NCBI GenBank assembly: GCA_028288515.1
Contig: JAQBNP010000094.1
Location: forward strand, 1-34,493
DNA: 34,493 nucleotides
Source of the DNA: Flaviaestuariibacter sp.
Lineage (GTDB): Bacteria; Bacteroidota; Bacteroidia; Chitinophagales; Chitinophagaceae
Reading direction: 5' to 3'
The number at the start of each line of letters is the position of its first letter. Within the stretch, counting starts at the first letter, position 1. The notes below the pieces were generated by a model. The model was not told the origin of the DNA. It ran no database searches and was given only the letters and a program-made list of their open reading frames with translations. Both the position numbers and the translations under genes were made by a program. Positions 7,981-16,664 of this stretch are shown here, in pieces.

Positions 7981-9228
7981 TTAATTCTTGATAAACGTGA
8001 ACGACAAACGGCGATCGCCGGCCTGCCCCCGCAGCAGGTAAACGCCGGGTAGCAACGCCGACACGTCGATGGACTGCAGGCGCGAACGGATCACCGTTCT
8101 TTGGAGCAGCCCGCCCGTTACACTCGTCAGGCGGAGCTCCGTTCCGATCCACTCGGCCTCGCCGCCGGTATTGACCGTGATAAACGAGGTCGCGGGGTTC
8201 GGGTATACAGACAGGGGTTTTACAGATGTCGCCACGGGCACCACCGCTGTCCGAACACCTGTATTCCATGGCTTCGAAAGACCGGTGCTTTTCAGGAACG
8301 ACTCCTTGGGACCCCCCGGCGCGAACGAGTTTCTCATGCGGAGCTTCTGCCCGTTTGTGAACAGGTTCATGCAGGCATCGCTGGTGAAATCCATATAGTT
8401 CATATACATATCGCCGGCCTGCCCGTTGTTGCACGAGCTGCGGAAGCCATTGGGACAGCCAGCAGTGAAATTTCCCTGCGGCGGTGTGTCGTCGACCCCA
8501 TCGTTGCCGCAGTAAGAATCCCCCCAGATATGCCGAAGTCCAAGCCAGTGGCCAACCTCGTGAACGACGGTGCGCCCAAGGTTATAGGGCTCACGAACAC
8601 CGATCGTTCCAAACACGGAGGGCGTGATGACAAGGCCGTCACGATCGGTTGGACCACCTGGTGCGCTTGCATAACCGATGATGCGGCGCATTTGGCCGAC
8701 CCAGATATTCAGATAGCTTTTTGGATCCCACGCATCGTCGCCTCCGGCGGACGTGAACTTGATGCGGTCGTCGTTGGACCATTCGCCCACTGTTGTGAAT
8801 TTGCGAACGATGCCGGTTGTTTGATACCCTTCGGGGTCTGAACTTGCCAGGACGAACTCAATGGCGACATCCGCTGCGATGCCGCGAAAACGTGCAGGCG
8901 TATTGACCGTGTCGGAGTTATCGCGGCGAAAATCGCGGTTGAGCGATGCGATCTGCGACCGGACCTGCTCGTCAGAAATATTTTGAAGGGAGGAACTGTA
9001 AAGCACATGGACGACGACGGGAATACGGATCACCATGTCGCTGGAATTGCCTGTCGACCGTCCCATTGCTGAAGGACGTTCGAGCGCCGACTCGGCGTCA
9101 TCCATGGCCCGTGCAATCACGGGGCTGGACAACCGGAGAGATTCGGTGTATGTATGGGACGCGCATTCGCGTTGTGCAGCAGAAGCAAGGGAGACAAAGG
9201 CAGAAAGACAAAAAAGAAAAATCCTCAT
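7981..9228 (-). CDS. Secreted M43 (cytophagalysin/pappalysin-type) zinc metalloprotease with T9SS sorting domain
   Basis: The preferred start is the ATG at 9228, which begins a signal peptide (MRIFLFCLSA, cleavage after SAA, mature Gln19) and gives 415 residues; the frame is open upstream to 9414. The catalytic zinc motif HEVGHWLGLRH is at residues 223-233, with the Met-turn YMD at 278-280. Family-typical VVVHVLY and LNIWVGQM segments precede it. Residues about 336-415 form a type A T9SS C-terminal domain: SVYPNPA, GVYLLR, and a last strand ending FIKN. The protein should be exported by Sec, then across the outer membrane by T9SS, with the CTD removed and the protease released or attached to LPS. 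It has a promoter at 9381-9411 and a leader of about 150 bases. Confidence 0.93.
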   Translation of the reverse strand: MRIFLFCLSAFVSLASAAQRECASHTYTESLRLSSPVIARAMDDAESALERPSAMGRSTGNSSDMVIRIPVVVHVLYSSSLQNISDEQVRSQIASLNRDFRRDNSDTVNTPARFRGIAADVAIEFVLASSDPEGYQTTGIVRKFTTVGEWSNDDRIKFTSAGGDDAWDPKSYLNIWVGQMRRIIGYASAPGGPTDRDGLVITPSVFGTIGVREPYNLGRTVVHEVGHWLGLRHIWGDSYCGNDGVDDTPPQGNFTAGCPNGFRSSCNNGQAGDMYMNYMDFTSDACMNLFTNGQKLRMRNSFAPGGPKESFLKSTGLSKPWNTGVRTAVVPVATSVKPLSVYPNPATSFITVNTGGEAEWIGTELRLTSVTGGLLQRTVIRSRLQSIDVSALLPGVYLLRGQAGDRRLSFTFIKN

Positions 9229-9380
9229 TCGTGATAATTGGGCATAGAAGTACGGTTTGAATTGTTCAAAAAATATTGGATACGGCAATCTGGATAAGGA
9301 TCGACCCTTCGGTAGGAAATTGGAAGATTGAATGGTGAGGATATCAGGCGAACGGCCTTTGACAGGATAGGGAAGTGACG

Positions 9381-9411
9381 CAAAGATAACTCCACGTTTC
9401 AGAATACAAAA
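9381..9411 (-). promoter_or_regulatory. Promoter of the M43 protease gene
   Basis: On the minus strand TTTTG (9411-9407), an 18-base spacer and TATCTTTG (9388-9381) form an exact TAnnTTTG box with a well-placed -33 element. Transcription would begin near 9376, leaving about 150 bases before the ATG at 9228. It also excludes the upstream in-frame ATG at 9414. Confidence 0.6.
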
Positions 9412-9451
9412 CAAATACCGGTTTGTTTCGGGGCAGTTTTCGACGATGTTC

Positions 9452-9459
9452 TATTTTTG
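9452..9459 (+). promoter_or_regulatory. -7 box (TATTTTTG) just before the glutaminyl cyclase ATG
   Basis: TATTTTTG fits TAnnTTTG exactly and ends four bases before the ATG at 9464. A weak upstream element TTTCG at 9426-9430 lies 21 bases before it. The start of transcription would fall on or next to the ATG, so the mRNA may be leaderless. Confidence 0.4.
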
Positions 9460-9463
9460 GCCG

Positions 9464-10279
9464 ATGAAATTCCTTGCCGGTCTTTTTTTGTTGTGTGCAA
9501 TTTGCGTGAGCTGCGGAAATGACGACACAAGTGCCGATCCCGGAACGGACACGTCGACAGGTACGCCCGCAACCGCCCCATCGATCGCCCACCAGGTGAC
9601 CGCGGCATACCCCCACGATACATCTTCATTCACCGAAGGACTTCTATTCTACAATGGCCAGCTCCTTGAAAGTGGCGGCAATTACGGACGTTCAAAGATC
9701 TTCCTGTATGACCTGAAGACGGGCCGCCAGTCACACACGACGCCCGTCGACGCAAAATTTTTCGGAGAGGGAACCTGTGTGTTCCGCGATACGATCTACC
9801 AGATGACATGGAAAGAAAAAACGGTGCTCGTCTACGATAAAAACCTGCGCAAGATCAAAGAGCTGCCGCTCCCCATCGATGGCTGGGGACTCACCACCGA
9901 CGGTGCAAGCTTCATTGCCAGCGACGGCAGCAGCAACCTCAATTTCTTCGATCCATCAACGTTTCGATTGTTGCGCACGCAGGGCGTGACCGAGAACGGA
10001 ATGCCGATCTCAAACATCAACGAGCTTGAGTATGTCGACGGTGTACTGTATGCGAACCAGTGGCAGACTAATTATATCCTTCGCATCGACCCGGCAAGCG
10101 GCCGCGTCACGGGTCGCCTCGACTTGTCCGATCTCGATCAGCGCGCCCACGCTAAAAATCCGCAAGCCGACGTCCTCAACGGGATCGCCTATGACCCATC
10201 AACGAAAAAGCTTTATGTAACCGGCAAGAACTGGCCGGAGATCTACGAGCTGCAGGTCAGCCCCGCTCCTGCTCAATGA
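9464..10279 (+). CDS. Glutaminyl-peptide cyclotransferase (type I, beta-propeller), lipoprotein
   Basis: The enzyme converts N-terminal Gln of proteins to pyroglutamate with release of ammonia. Starting at the ATG at 9464 gives 271 residues with a lipoprotein signal peptide ending CVSC (Cys17; the Cys at -3 is unusual) and a flexible Asp/Thr/Pro-rich linker. The domain matches the plant/bacterial QC family PF05096: FTEGLLFYNGQLLESGGNYG, FGEGTCVF with YQMTWKEK, GWGLTTDG, INELEYVDGVLYANQW and LNGIAYDP near the C-terminus, in the propeller-blade order expected. Its place would be the periplasmic face of a membrane. It is divergent from a secreted protease whose mature N-terminus is Gln. Its 3' end overlaps the convergent methyltransferase by 23 bases. 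Confidence 0.92.
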   Translation: MKFLAGLFLLCAICVSCGNDDTSADPGTDTSTGTPATAPSIAHQVTAAYPHDTSSFTEGLLFYNGQLLESGGNYGRSKIFLYDLKTGRQSHTTPVDAKFFGEGTCVFRDTIYQMTWKEKTVLVYDKNLRKIKELPLPIDGWGLTTDGASFIASDGSSNLNFFDPSTFRLLRTQGVTENGMPISNINELEYVDGVLYANQWQTNYILRIDPASGRVTGRLDLSDLDQRAHAKNPQADVLNGIAYDPSTKKLYVTGKNWPEIYELQVSPAPAQ

Positions 10280-11159
10280 TATAGGTCAGCGAACTGCAGC
10301 GGTCATGATCCGCAGTGGCCTTGAGGTTGGACCGAATCCCCGCAAGGGACGCACCGATCCAGTTCGTTTTCCCGTTTTTATACTGGCTGCTCAGCATGCT
10401 GATGTAGAAGCTGTCGAACCACATTGGCTTCTTTGCAATGACACGAAGCCCGTGTCGCTCCATCAGCATTGTCAACGCCCGCGGCGTGAAGTGATACAGG
10501 TGGCGCGGCACATCGTAGGCAGCCCAGTTTTGGCCGTAGATCGCCTCGTCCTGTGAGGTGTAGTTGGGCACGGCAACCATCAGCTTTCCACCGGGCTTTA
10601 GCAGTTTCCTCAGCTGTGCCACGGTGCCGTGGAGCTCGTGTACATGCTCAAGAACATGCCACAGTGTGATCGCATCAAACGAGGCTGGTGGAAGGTCCTG
10701 CAGCATCGATGCCTCCAGCGGCTCAACGCGGTATAGCTCCCGGGCCACGCGGCGCGCGTCGGCATCCGGCTCAAGGCCGGTGACCTGCCATCCCTCTTTT
10801 TTCATCGCATTCAGAAACGCGCCCGTCCCGCATCCAACGTCGAGAAGGCGGCCGGTGGAGAGACCCGTAGCGGCTGCAATCGTCGACGCTTTTTGCTTCA
10901 GTGTCAGGGCGCGTACTTTTTGATAGAGATTATTGATCAGGCCCTTGCTGGTATTGGTGTGCGAGATATACGATTCGGCCTTGTAGTATGGCCCGATATC
11001 GGTGGCATCGGGCACATCCTGCGTGAAGCGCAGTGTGCAATCGCCGCATTGCCAGACGGCGAATTCCTTTCCGCTGACCGTATGATCCCTGACCACCAGC
11101 CGCGGTTCGATCGACGTTGATGAACAGACAGGGCAATGAGAATAATGAACGTTTGGCAT
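10257..11159 (-). CDS. Class I SAM-dependent methyltransferase with N-terminal zinc ribbon
   Basis: The preferred start is the ATG at 11159 (300 residues); the frame is open further upstream, but that extension is basic and lacks any recognisable segment. The N-terminus has a four-cysteine ribbon, CPVC (Cys9, Cys12) and CGDC (Cys38, Cys41). The SAM-binding motif I LDVGCGTG is at residues 106-113. ITLWHVLEHV and the GGKLMVAVPNY segment follow, as in the Methyltransf_23 type that often modifies sugars or cell-surface intermediates. The substrate is unknown. It lies 43 bases after the HU-CCDC81-like gene and may be the last gene of that operon. The QRHLYHF-type segment DVPRHLYHFT before helix RALTMLMERHG is typical of this group. 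Confidence 0.85.
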   Translation of the reverse strand: MPNVHYSHCPVCSSTSIEPRLVVRDHTVSGKEFAVWQCGDCTLRFTQDVPDATDIGPYYKAESYISHTNTSKGLINNLYQKVRALTLKQKASTIAAATGLSTGRLLDVGCGTGAFLNAMKKEGWQVTGLEPDADARRVARELYRVEPLEASMLQDLPPASFDAITLWHVLEHVHELHGTVAQLRKLLKPGGKLMVAVPNYTSQDEAIYGQNWAAYDVPRHLYHFTPRALTMLMERHGLRVIAKKPMWFDSFYISMLSSQYKNGKTNWIGASLAGIRSNLKATADHDRCSSLTYIIEQERG

Positions 11160-11202
11160 GCGCTGCAAAGTAAAGGGAAACGGCCTAAAGTGCCGGCAGG
11201 GC

Positions 11203-11790
11203 TCAGTTAGCCGGGTATTGCAGCCCGGTAGCAGGAAGGAGCGAGCCCTGTCGATAGACCCAGTATGCCACGAACAGAATAGCGAGCACAACGAGCAGCC
11301 ACGCGATCCATACGAAGGTCCGTGTCCGCGCGACAGGCGTCACCTCCTCCTGCCGGAAGCTCGATCTCACCTGGTCTTCGCCGCGGCGCACCACGTGCAT
11401 CGCATCGTCGCGGATCACCTTTTGTGCCGGTACGGGCGCCAACTGTATCAAGGCAGGTCGGAGCACGACCTTGTTGCCTTCGAGCTGCAGGATGCCCAGC
11501 CCGCCCCAGGAAACCGCTTCCTGCTGAAGGGAGCTTCGCAGCCCGTTACCGAATGCATACAGTCGGTTCTTCACATCGTCCGCGCCAACCTGCAGCTCCC
11601 TGGCCAGGAAGCCGAGTTGCGCCTCCGGAAGGTCGGCGGCTTCATGGTAGACCATTCGCGTTGCGGGCGGAAGGATCACCTTCTCGCCGAAGTCGAACCG
11701 GGCCGGCTCCTCCTCGATCGTAAAGGATCCGATCGATGGAATGGAAAGATGCCTGTAATGAAGAAGGTATTTGGTGAGCGGCTGGAACAC
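11203..11790 (-). CDS. HU-CCDC81-like domain membrane protein
   Basis: This 195-residue protein begins with GTG at 11790. Residues 1-55 (FQPLTKYLLHYRHLSIPSIGSFTI) and about 58-115 fit the paired bacterial HU-CCDC81 domains, which are derived from the HU/IHF fold and are found at the N-terminus of Bacteroidota envelope proteins. A charged linker follows, then one membrane helix at about 158-179, and a short tail of about 16 residues. Related proteins often carry a periplasmic SPOR domain after the helix; none is present here. The start overlaps the stop of the barrel gene as TAGTG, so translation is probably coupled. The cytoplasmic N-terminal domains suggest an anchoring or tethering job, but that is inference. 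Confidence 0.75.
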   Translation of the reverse strand: MFQPLTKYLLHYRHLSIPSIGSFTIEEEPARFDFGEKVILPPATRMVYHEAADLPEAQLGFLARELQVGADDVKNRLYAFGNGLRSSLQQEAVSWGGLGILQLEGNKVVLRPALIQLAPVPAQKVIRDDAMHVVRRGEDQVRSSFRQEEVTPVARTRTFVWIAWLLVVLAILFVAYWVYRQGSLLPATGLQYPAN

Positions 11791-13421
11791 TATTTTTTGC
11801 TTTGGGCAAACGAAAATACGACTCCGCCGAGGAAGTTGAAGCCGTAGGACGGATATTGTTTCCAGCGCTCGTACTGGTTGTTCAGGATATTATTGAACTG
11901 TGCCCAGAGCTTCACGTTTTTCACGACCGCGAACTCGAGACCTGCGCTGAGGTCGAGGGCGCCGGGCAGCTTGCCGCTTCCTTCAGCCTTGGTCCGATAC
12001 CATGGCGACGAGAATGCATACAGGTCGCTTTTCAGGTACAGGTCCTTGAGGATCTGCAGGCGGATGTTCGTCGTGAATTCGATCGGGAGCAGGCCCCATG
12101 GCTTATCATACACGTCGACACCGGCGTATTTGTTGACGGTCAGGCCGGTCTTCAGCGAGAAGGTCTCCCCCACGGTGTAGCCAAGCTCACCGTGAACGTT
12201 GATGGCTTTCAACTCCGGCTCGTAGACAACCTGGAAGGACTTGCCCGAAACCGTGTCGTTGAGAAACAACGGCTGGTTTGTAAACTTGTTCACACCCGCC
12301 TTTACCTGGTAGCTGAAATGGTCCGTCAGCGAGCCCTTCAGCCCGGCATAGACCTCTTCGATCCGGGAGTTGTTGATGGCGCTCGGGGCCCAGATCCAGG
12401 GATTATAAGAGGCAAGGGACTGGAACGAATTGATCCGGACATGACCGATCCAGCCAGCCATCAGCGTCAGGCGGTGATCGGCCGAGCTCAGCTCCCCCAT
12501 CACGTTCGGGAACATGCGAAACGCACCATTTTCCCAGGTAGGCTTGATACCGGCCTGGATGTAGAGGCCAGTCGTCTTTACAAAAAGGGAGGGAGCAACC
12601 GTAAAGTAATTGCTCTGCTCATTTCGCTTGGTATTCGGGCTATACGAAGTGAGCCCGCCCTCGAGCGCCAGTTCCGCCTCGAAGCGCCCGCTGAACGTCT
12701 TCCGAACCGGGAGATTGATATAAGAATTGGTCTCCCGGTTGGACGGGTAGCCGCCGAATACCTCAACCCGGACCTCGGGTGAATACGAGATGCCGAGCTC
12801 GGTCCTGTTAATGTTCCGCAGGCTCAATCGGGAGCGCATCGTATAATAATTCACCTTCAGCGAATCTGCCGGAAACACAAGTGACGTTGGCATAGAACCG
12901 TATTTTTTGTACGACTCGTCCTGGACGCCGAAACGCCCGCTGAATTCCATGTTCTGGCCGGTGCGCACGAAGCCATTCAGCTCCACTTTTGTATCGCTGA
13001 CGCTTTGATTCTTGTTGGTTCCCTGCGAGGATATATGCTGACCATAAATGTTCAGGCCTGCGTTGCGGCCATCGCCGATAGACAGGCCGGCCTCGATGTA
13101 CGGCGTTTTTTGCGTTCCGTAGCCAAGCTTCGCATAGTTCCAGGTATCCCATTTTCCGCCCGTATCGACCGAGAGCGCCATCGGCTTGAGGGTCCCTGGC
13201 TGGTAGGCAAACTGGAGGTTCTGCGTCGGGATCGCGTACTGGAGGCGGGGCCTTGCCGTATCCGATGCCGGTGGCGTGGCTCCGAAATTGATCTTGGCAG
13301 CTTCCTTCAAGGTCGGCTTGAACGCCGATGTAACGGTCACCTGTCGCTTCCGCGTTGTATCCTGCGCGCGAACGACGGTAAGCGAGATGAAAGAAAGGAC
13401 GATAAGGAATGAGGTTCGCAT
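11790..13421 (-). CDS. Outer-membrane beta-barrel protein, TonB-receptor-like
   Basis: This 543-residue protein has a signal peptide (MRTSFLIVLS, cleavage after VRA, mature Gln20). After RKRQVTVTSAFKPTLKEAAKINF, a segment seen in Bacteroidota barrels encoded next to large TPR proteins, the rest is rich in alternating strands with aromatic girdles and ends KLWAQFNNILNNQYERW followed by GFNFLGGVVFSF. That ending resembles the last strands of TonB-dependent receptors, including the NxxN-Y-E-W motif. No plug domain or TonB box is evident, and the size is too small for a full receptor. It starts 17 bases after the TPR gene and is stop/start overlapped with the HU-CCDC81-like gene, so the three probably form one unit. 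The function is unknown. Confidence 0.8.
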   Translation of the reverse strand: MRTSFLIVLSFISLTVVRAQDTTRKRQVTVTSAFKPTLKEAAKINFGATPPASDTARPRLQYAIPTQNLQFAYQPGTLKPMALSVDTGGKWDTWNYAKLGYGTQKTPYIEAGLSIGDGRNAGLNIYGQHISSQGTNKNQSVSDTKVELNGFVRTGQNMEFSGRFGVQDESYKKYGSMPTSLVFPADSLKVNYYTMRSRLSLRNINRTELGISYSPEVRVEVFGGYPSNRETNSYINLPVRKTFSGRFEAELALEGGLTSYSPNTKRNEQSNYFTVAPSLFVKTTGLYIQAGIKPTWENGAFRMFPNVMGELSSADHRLTLMAGWIGHVRINSFQSLASYNPWIWAPSAINNSRIEEVYAGLKGSLTDHFSYQVKAGVNKFTNQPLFLNDTVSGKSFQVVYEPELKAINVHGELGYTVGETFSLKTGLTVNKYAGVDVYDKPWGLLPIEFTTNIRLQILKDLYLKSDLYAFSSPWYRTKAEGSGKLPGALDLSAGLEFAVVKNVKLWAQFNNILNNQYERWKQYPSYGFNFLGGVVFSFAQSKK

Positions 13422-13438
13422 GATTCGTTTCTTGTTGA

Positions 13439-16400
13439 TTAGTTACCCACCTTGCTGTTTTGCGCTTCCGCAGCGGTTGCGTCCGCCAGCTTGCGCTGTG
13501 CTTCGCCCTTCAACTCCGCGTTGAGGCTGTTCTCCACGACGCTCTGGTAGGTGGCCTTTGCGTTGAAATAATCCTTTTCACGGAAGTACACGTCCCCCAG
13601 AAGAATGTATGCCTTTGTCACCCAGAAATCGTAGGATCCCGACTTGTTGATCACCTCGAAAGCCGCCTTCTCTGCGTCTTTCAGACGGTCGAGCGACAAG
13701 TGGCTGTTGGCGATCTCGTAGCGTGCTTCCGCGGCAAGAGCCCCTTTGTTGACAGCCACGACATTTCGGAAGGATGCGATCGCGACATCGTATTGGCCGG
13801 CAATCTGTGCCGACTTCCCGATCGTCATGTTGGCAAGGGACTTGTCGTCCGCGCTGCTGCCTTTCTGTGCCACCAGGTCCTTTGCATTCTCTGCGGCTGC
13901 CGCCCATTTCTGCTGCTGGTACTGGCTGCGCAACAGGCCGCGCATCGCCTCGAGACGCGTTTCCTGGTTAGCCGTCAGCCCTTTCAGCTGCGCGAAAAAT
14001 CCCTCAGCAGCGGCATAGTTCTTCAACTCGAAAAAGTTGACGCGTGCAGCTGCCAGCACGGAGCGCTCGGCAAAAGCATTGGGGGCTCGCTCAGCAACGG
14101 CTTCGTAATGATCGAGGGCGCGTGCCCAGTCTTTCCGCGCATAATAGATCTCGGCTGAATTGAAATGCGCTTCAAGAGCATACGTGCCGGTTGAAAAGCG
14201 ATGGAGGTAGGACTCGAACGATGCCAGCGCCGCGGCCGTATTACCGTTTTCATATTGAAGGTCCGCCGCGGCGAATGTCAGAGAGTCTTCAGCGCTCACA
14301 GACAGGGGCTTGCCGGCACGCCGCGCAGCTTCCGCGTATTCGCTTGTACGTCCCTGCTCAACATAAATGCCGCGCAGGTTGTCAAGAGCATCGTCGGCCT
14401 CGTCTGAGGACGGATACTGGTTGAGGATCTGGTTGAACTGCACGATCGCCTGGTCATTGTTATGAAGGTTGTAATAGGCGATACCGGCTTTCAGGTATGC
14501 CTGCGGCTTCATCGTGTTGTTGCCTGTCGATCTTGTGATCGCCGACAGGTACGGGATTGCTTCTGCGAAGCGCTCCTGCGCCAGGTAGGTATTGGCAATC
14601 TCCATATTGGCGTCCGTAACAAGCGAGGAGCCTGGAAATTTCCGGATCAGGTTCGCCATCAGCGTGATCTTTTCCGTGCTGTTCGAGATCCCCGCGATCA
14701 TTGCCTTCTGGTACGTGGCATAATCCTCGGCTGGCCAGGAATACCTGATCACGTTGTCATACATCGTCCGCGCCTGTGCATAGCTTTTCTCCATGAAATA
14801 GGTATCGGCCGTGCGGATATAGGCGTCCTGCGTCAATGGGTCGGAGCTCAGTGAAACCGAACGGGCAAGCGGCTCGAAGAAGCCCTGCGCCACCTTGTAA
14901 TTCTCTTTGCGGTAGTAGGTATAGCCGAGATTGTACCGGACGCTTTTTTCATTCACTTCCCCGTTGGATGGCGCGCCCGCATTGAGGTACGCGTAGTAGT
15001 AGCGGATCGCATCGTCCACACGATTTGAGCGATAGGCAAGCTCGCCCTTCCAGAAATTGACGAACGGCAGCACCGCAGCATTATTTGGATCGCGGAGCGC
15101 ACGGTCGAGAAGCGAGTTGGCTTCGTCGAGGCGGCCGTCATTGATCAATTCTGTTGCCCGCCCATAAAGGATGCGGGGATAAAGCTTGCGCGTATTTGCC
15201 GTCGGGACCTTCAGGCTTTCCAGAAGACTGAGTGCGTCGCGGTAATTGTTTGTGTTGGCCAGGGCACCGACGAGAAGCTCGGTTGCTTCGTCGGTGTACG
15301 TCGAGTTGGGATAGTCGTTCAGGAAAGAGCGGAGGTTCTTCAGTGCTTCGTCCTGGTAGCCGAGCTCGTAGGAAAGCTTCGCGTAATTAAACCTCGAGAT
15401 CTCGCGCTGGGACGCATTGCTGTTGTTGACAGAGCTGAACAGGAACGCGTTTCGGGCCGCCGGCTTCTGTCCTGTCTTCAGGTAGGAGTCGCCGAGCAGG
15501 TACATTGCGTGTTGGCTAAGCGAGTCTTCCTTTCCGCTCAGCTGCTTGAATCCTTCAATGGCCTGGGTATAGTTCGCTGCCTGGTAGTAAGAATAGGACA
15601 GCTCGTAGAGGTCTTCGCGACGGACCTTGTCGGACCGTTGTACGTAGTCCTGCAGGTACGGGAGCGCCTTCGCATATTCCTTTCGCTCAAAATAAGCATG
15701 GCCCAGAAGCTGCTTCAGCTCGAGGTCGTATTGCTTTGCCTTGCCTTGCTGGATCTTGGCCTCGGCATACTTGATGGCCTGGTCCTTCTGGCCCTGCACG
15801 TAGTAGATCTGGGCGATATAATAGGGTACGATGTTCTCATAAGACGGCTCGTTCTCGACAACGCGGAAGGCATCGAGCGCGTCGCGGTAGGACCTGTCGC
15901 GGAACGCAATAAAGCCATAATAATAGTTGGCGTCGATCGAGTTCGGGTCCGTCCTGTCCCGACGGATATCATCAAGCAGAGGCTTCGCCTGCGCGAATTG
16001 TTTCTGCGTGAAATAGGAATAGCCTTGGTGAAATTTCATGTCTGCCAGCTCGCGCTTATTGAGGTTGGCTGCGCCCACGGCCTCGTATCGCTCGAGCGCT
16101 TCTGAAAAACGCTGTTGACGGAAATAGTATTCGGCAAGTCCGAAATTCATCTGCTGAACGCGCGCGTTGTTCTTGGTGATCTCGATGTACTGCTTGGCAT
16201 CGTATTCAGCACGCGTCTCATTCTGCATCAGGGCCGACGCGGTGGTGTAGTAGTCGATGTCCTCCGCAGCGATCGCGTTGTTGAGGCGATCGGTCTCCCG
16301 GATGGATGCCTGCAGTTCCTTAAAGAGCGGGTAAGCTAGGTTGTAATATCCTTTCTGGAAATACTCCTGGGCAAGAAGATAACGTTGGTCGGGGTCGCGG

Positions 16401-16474
16401 TAAACAGCGGCAAGCTGCGCAAATGAAAAAGTAGACAGGGAAAGGACGGTTGCGAGCAGATAGAGTTTCTTCAT
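13439..16474 (-). CDS. Large periplasmic tetratricopeptide repeat protein
   Basis: The ATG at 16474 begins a signal peptide (MKKLYLLATV, cleavage after SFA, mature Gln20) and gives 1011 residues; the frame is open to 16540 but the extra part is not signal-like. The whole mature chain is helical repeats with TPR spacing, for example AEYYFRQQRFSEALERYEAV, FHQGYSYFTQKQFAQAKPLL and GIAYYNLHNNDQAIVQFNQI. Tyr at helix A and Ala/Phe at helix B recur throughout. No catalytic domain is seen. The likely role is as a protein-binding scaffold on the periplasmic side, possibly assisting the barrel protein encoded 17 bases downstream. It heads the TPR/barrel/HU-CCDC81 operon and is divergent from doxX. Confidence 0.88.
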   Translation of the reverse strand: MKKLYLLATVLSLSTFSFAQLAAVYRDPDQRYLLAQEYFQKGYYNLAYPLFKELQASIRETDRLNNAIAAEDIDYYTTASALMQNETRAEYDAKQYIEITKNNARVQQMNFGLAEYYFRQQRFSEALERYEAVGAANLNKRELADMKFHQGYSYFTQKQFAQAKPLLDDIRRDRTDPNSIDANYYYGFIAFRDRSYRDALDAFRVVENEPSYENIVPYYIAQIYYVQGQKDQAIKYAEAKIQQGKAKQYDLELKQLLGHAYFERKEYAKALPYLQDYVQRSDKVRREDLYELSYSYYQAANYTQAIEGFKQLSGKEDSLSQHAMYLLGDSYLKTGQKPAARNAFLFSSVNNSNASQREISRFNYAKLSYELGYQDEALKNLRSFLNDYPNSTYTDEATELLVGALANTNNYRDALSLLESLKVPTANTRKLYPRILYGRATELINDGRLDEANSLLDRALRDPNNAAVLPFVNFWKGELAYRSNRVDDAIRYYYAYLNAGAPSNGEVNEKSVRYNLGYTYYRKENYKVAQGFFEPLARSVSLSSDPLTQDAYIRTADTYFMEKSYAQARTMYDNVIRYSWPAEDYATYQKAMIAGISNSTEKITLMANLIRKFPGSSLVTDANMEIANTYLAQERFAEAIPYLSAITRSTGNNTMKPQAYLKAGIAYYNLHNNDQAIVQFNQILNQYPSSDEADDALDNLRGIYVEQGRTSEYAEAARRAGKPLSVSAEDSLTFAAADLQYENGNTAAALASFESYLHRFSTGTYALEAHFNSAEIYYARKDWARALDHYEAVAERAPNAFAERSVLAAARVNFFELKNYAAAEGFFAQLKGLTANQETRLEAMRGLLRSQYQQQKWAAAAENAKDLVAQKGSSADDKSLANMTIGKSAQIAGQYDVAIASFRNVVAVNKGALAAEARYEIANSHLSLDRLKDAEKAAFEVINKSGSYDFWVTKAYILLGDVYFREKDYFNAKATYQSVVENSLNAELKGEAQRKLADATAAEAQNSKVGN

Positions 16475-16610
16475 GGGTTTCCTTTTGCCGTGCGTATCGA
16501 ATAACGTTGTAAAGTTTGAAATTATTTTGACCCGGACCAAACATCATTCCAACAGAAGGGCTTGCGCCACGGCGGACGGGACGTTTAACAAAAGATTCGT
16601 AGCGCATGCA

Positions 16611-16644
16611 TTTGCATACCGAACCGATTTGTTCTGTAACATTG
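16611..16644 (+). promoter_or_regulatory. Candidate promoter of the DoxX gene
   Basis: TTTG (16611-16614), a 22-base spacer and TAACATTG (16637-16644), one mismatch to TAnnTTTG. It ends 20 bases before the ATG at 16665. The spacer is longer than the usual 19. Confidence 0.35.
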
Positions 16645-16664
16645 TCCCTCAATCACCAATTCCA

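Noticed and set aside
13439-16474. DNA-level tandem repeats in the TPR gene
   Set aside because: The repeats are visible only at protein level and have diverged; no exact DNA repeats were seen.
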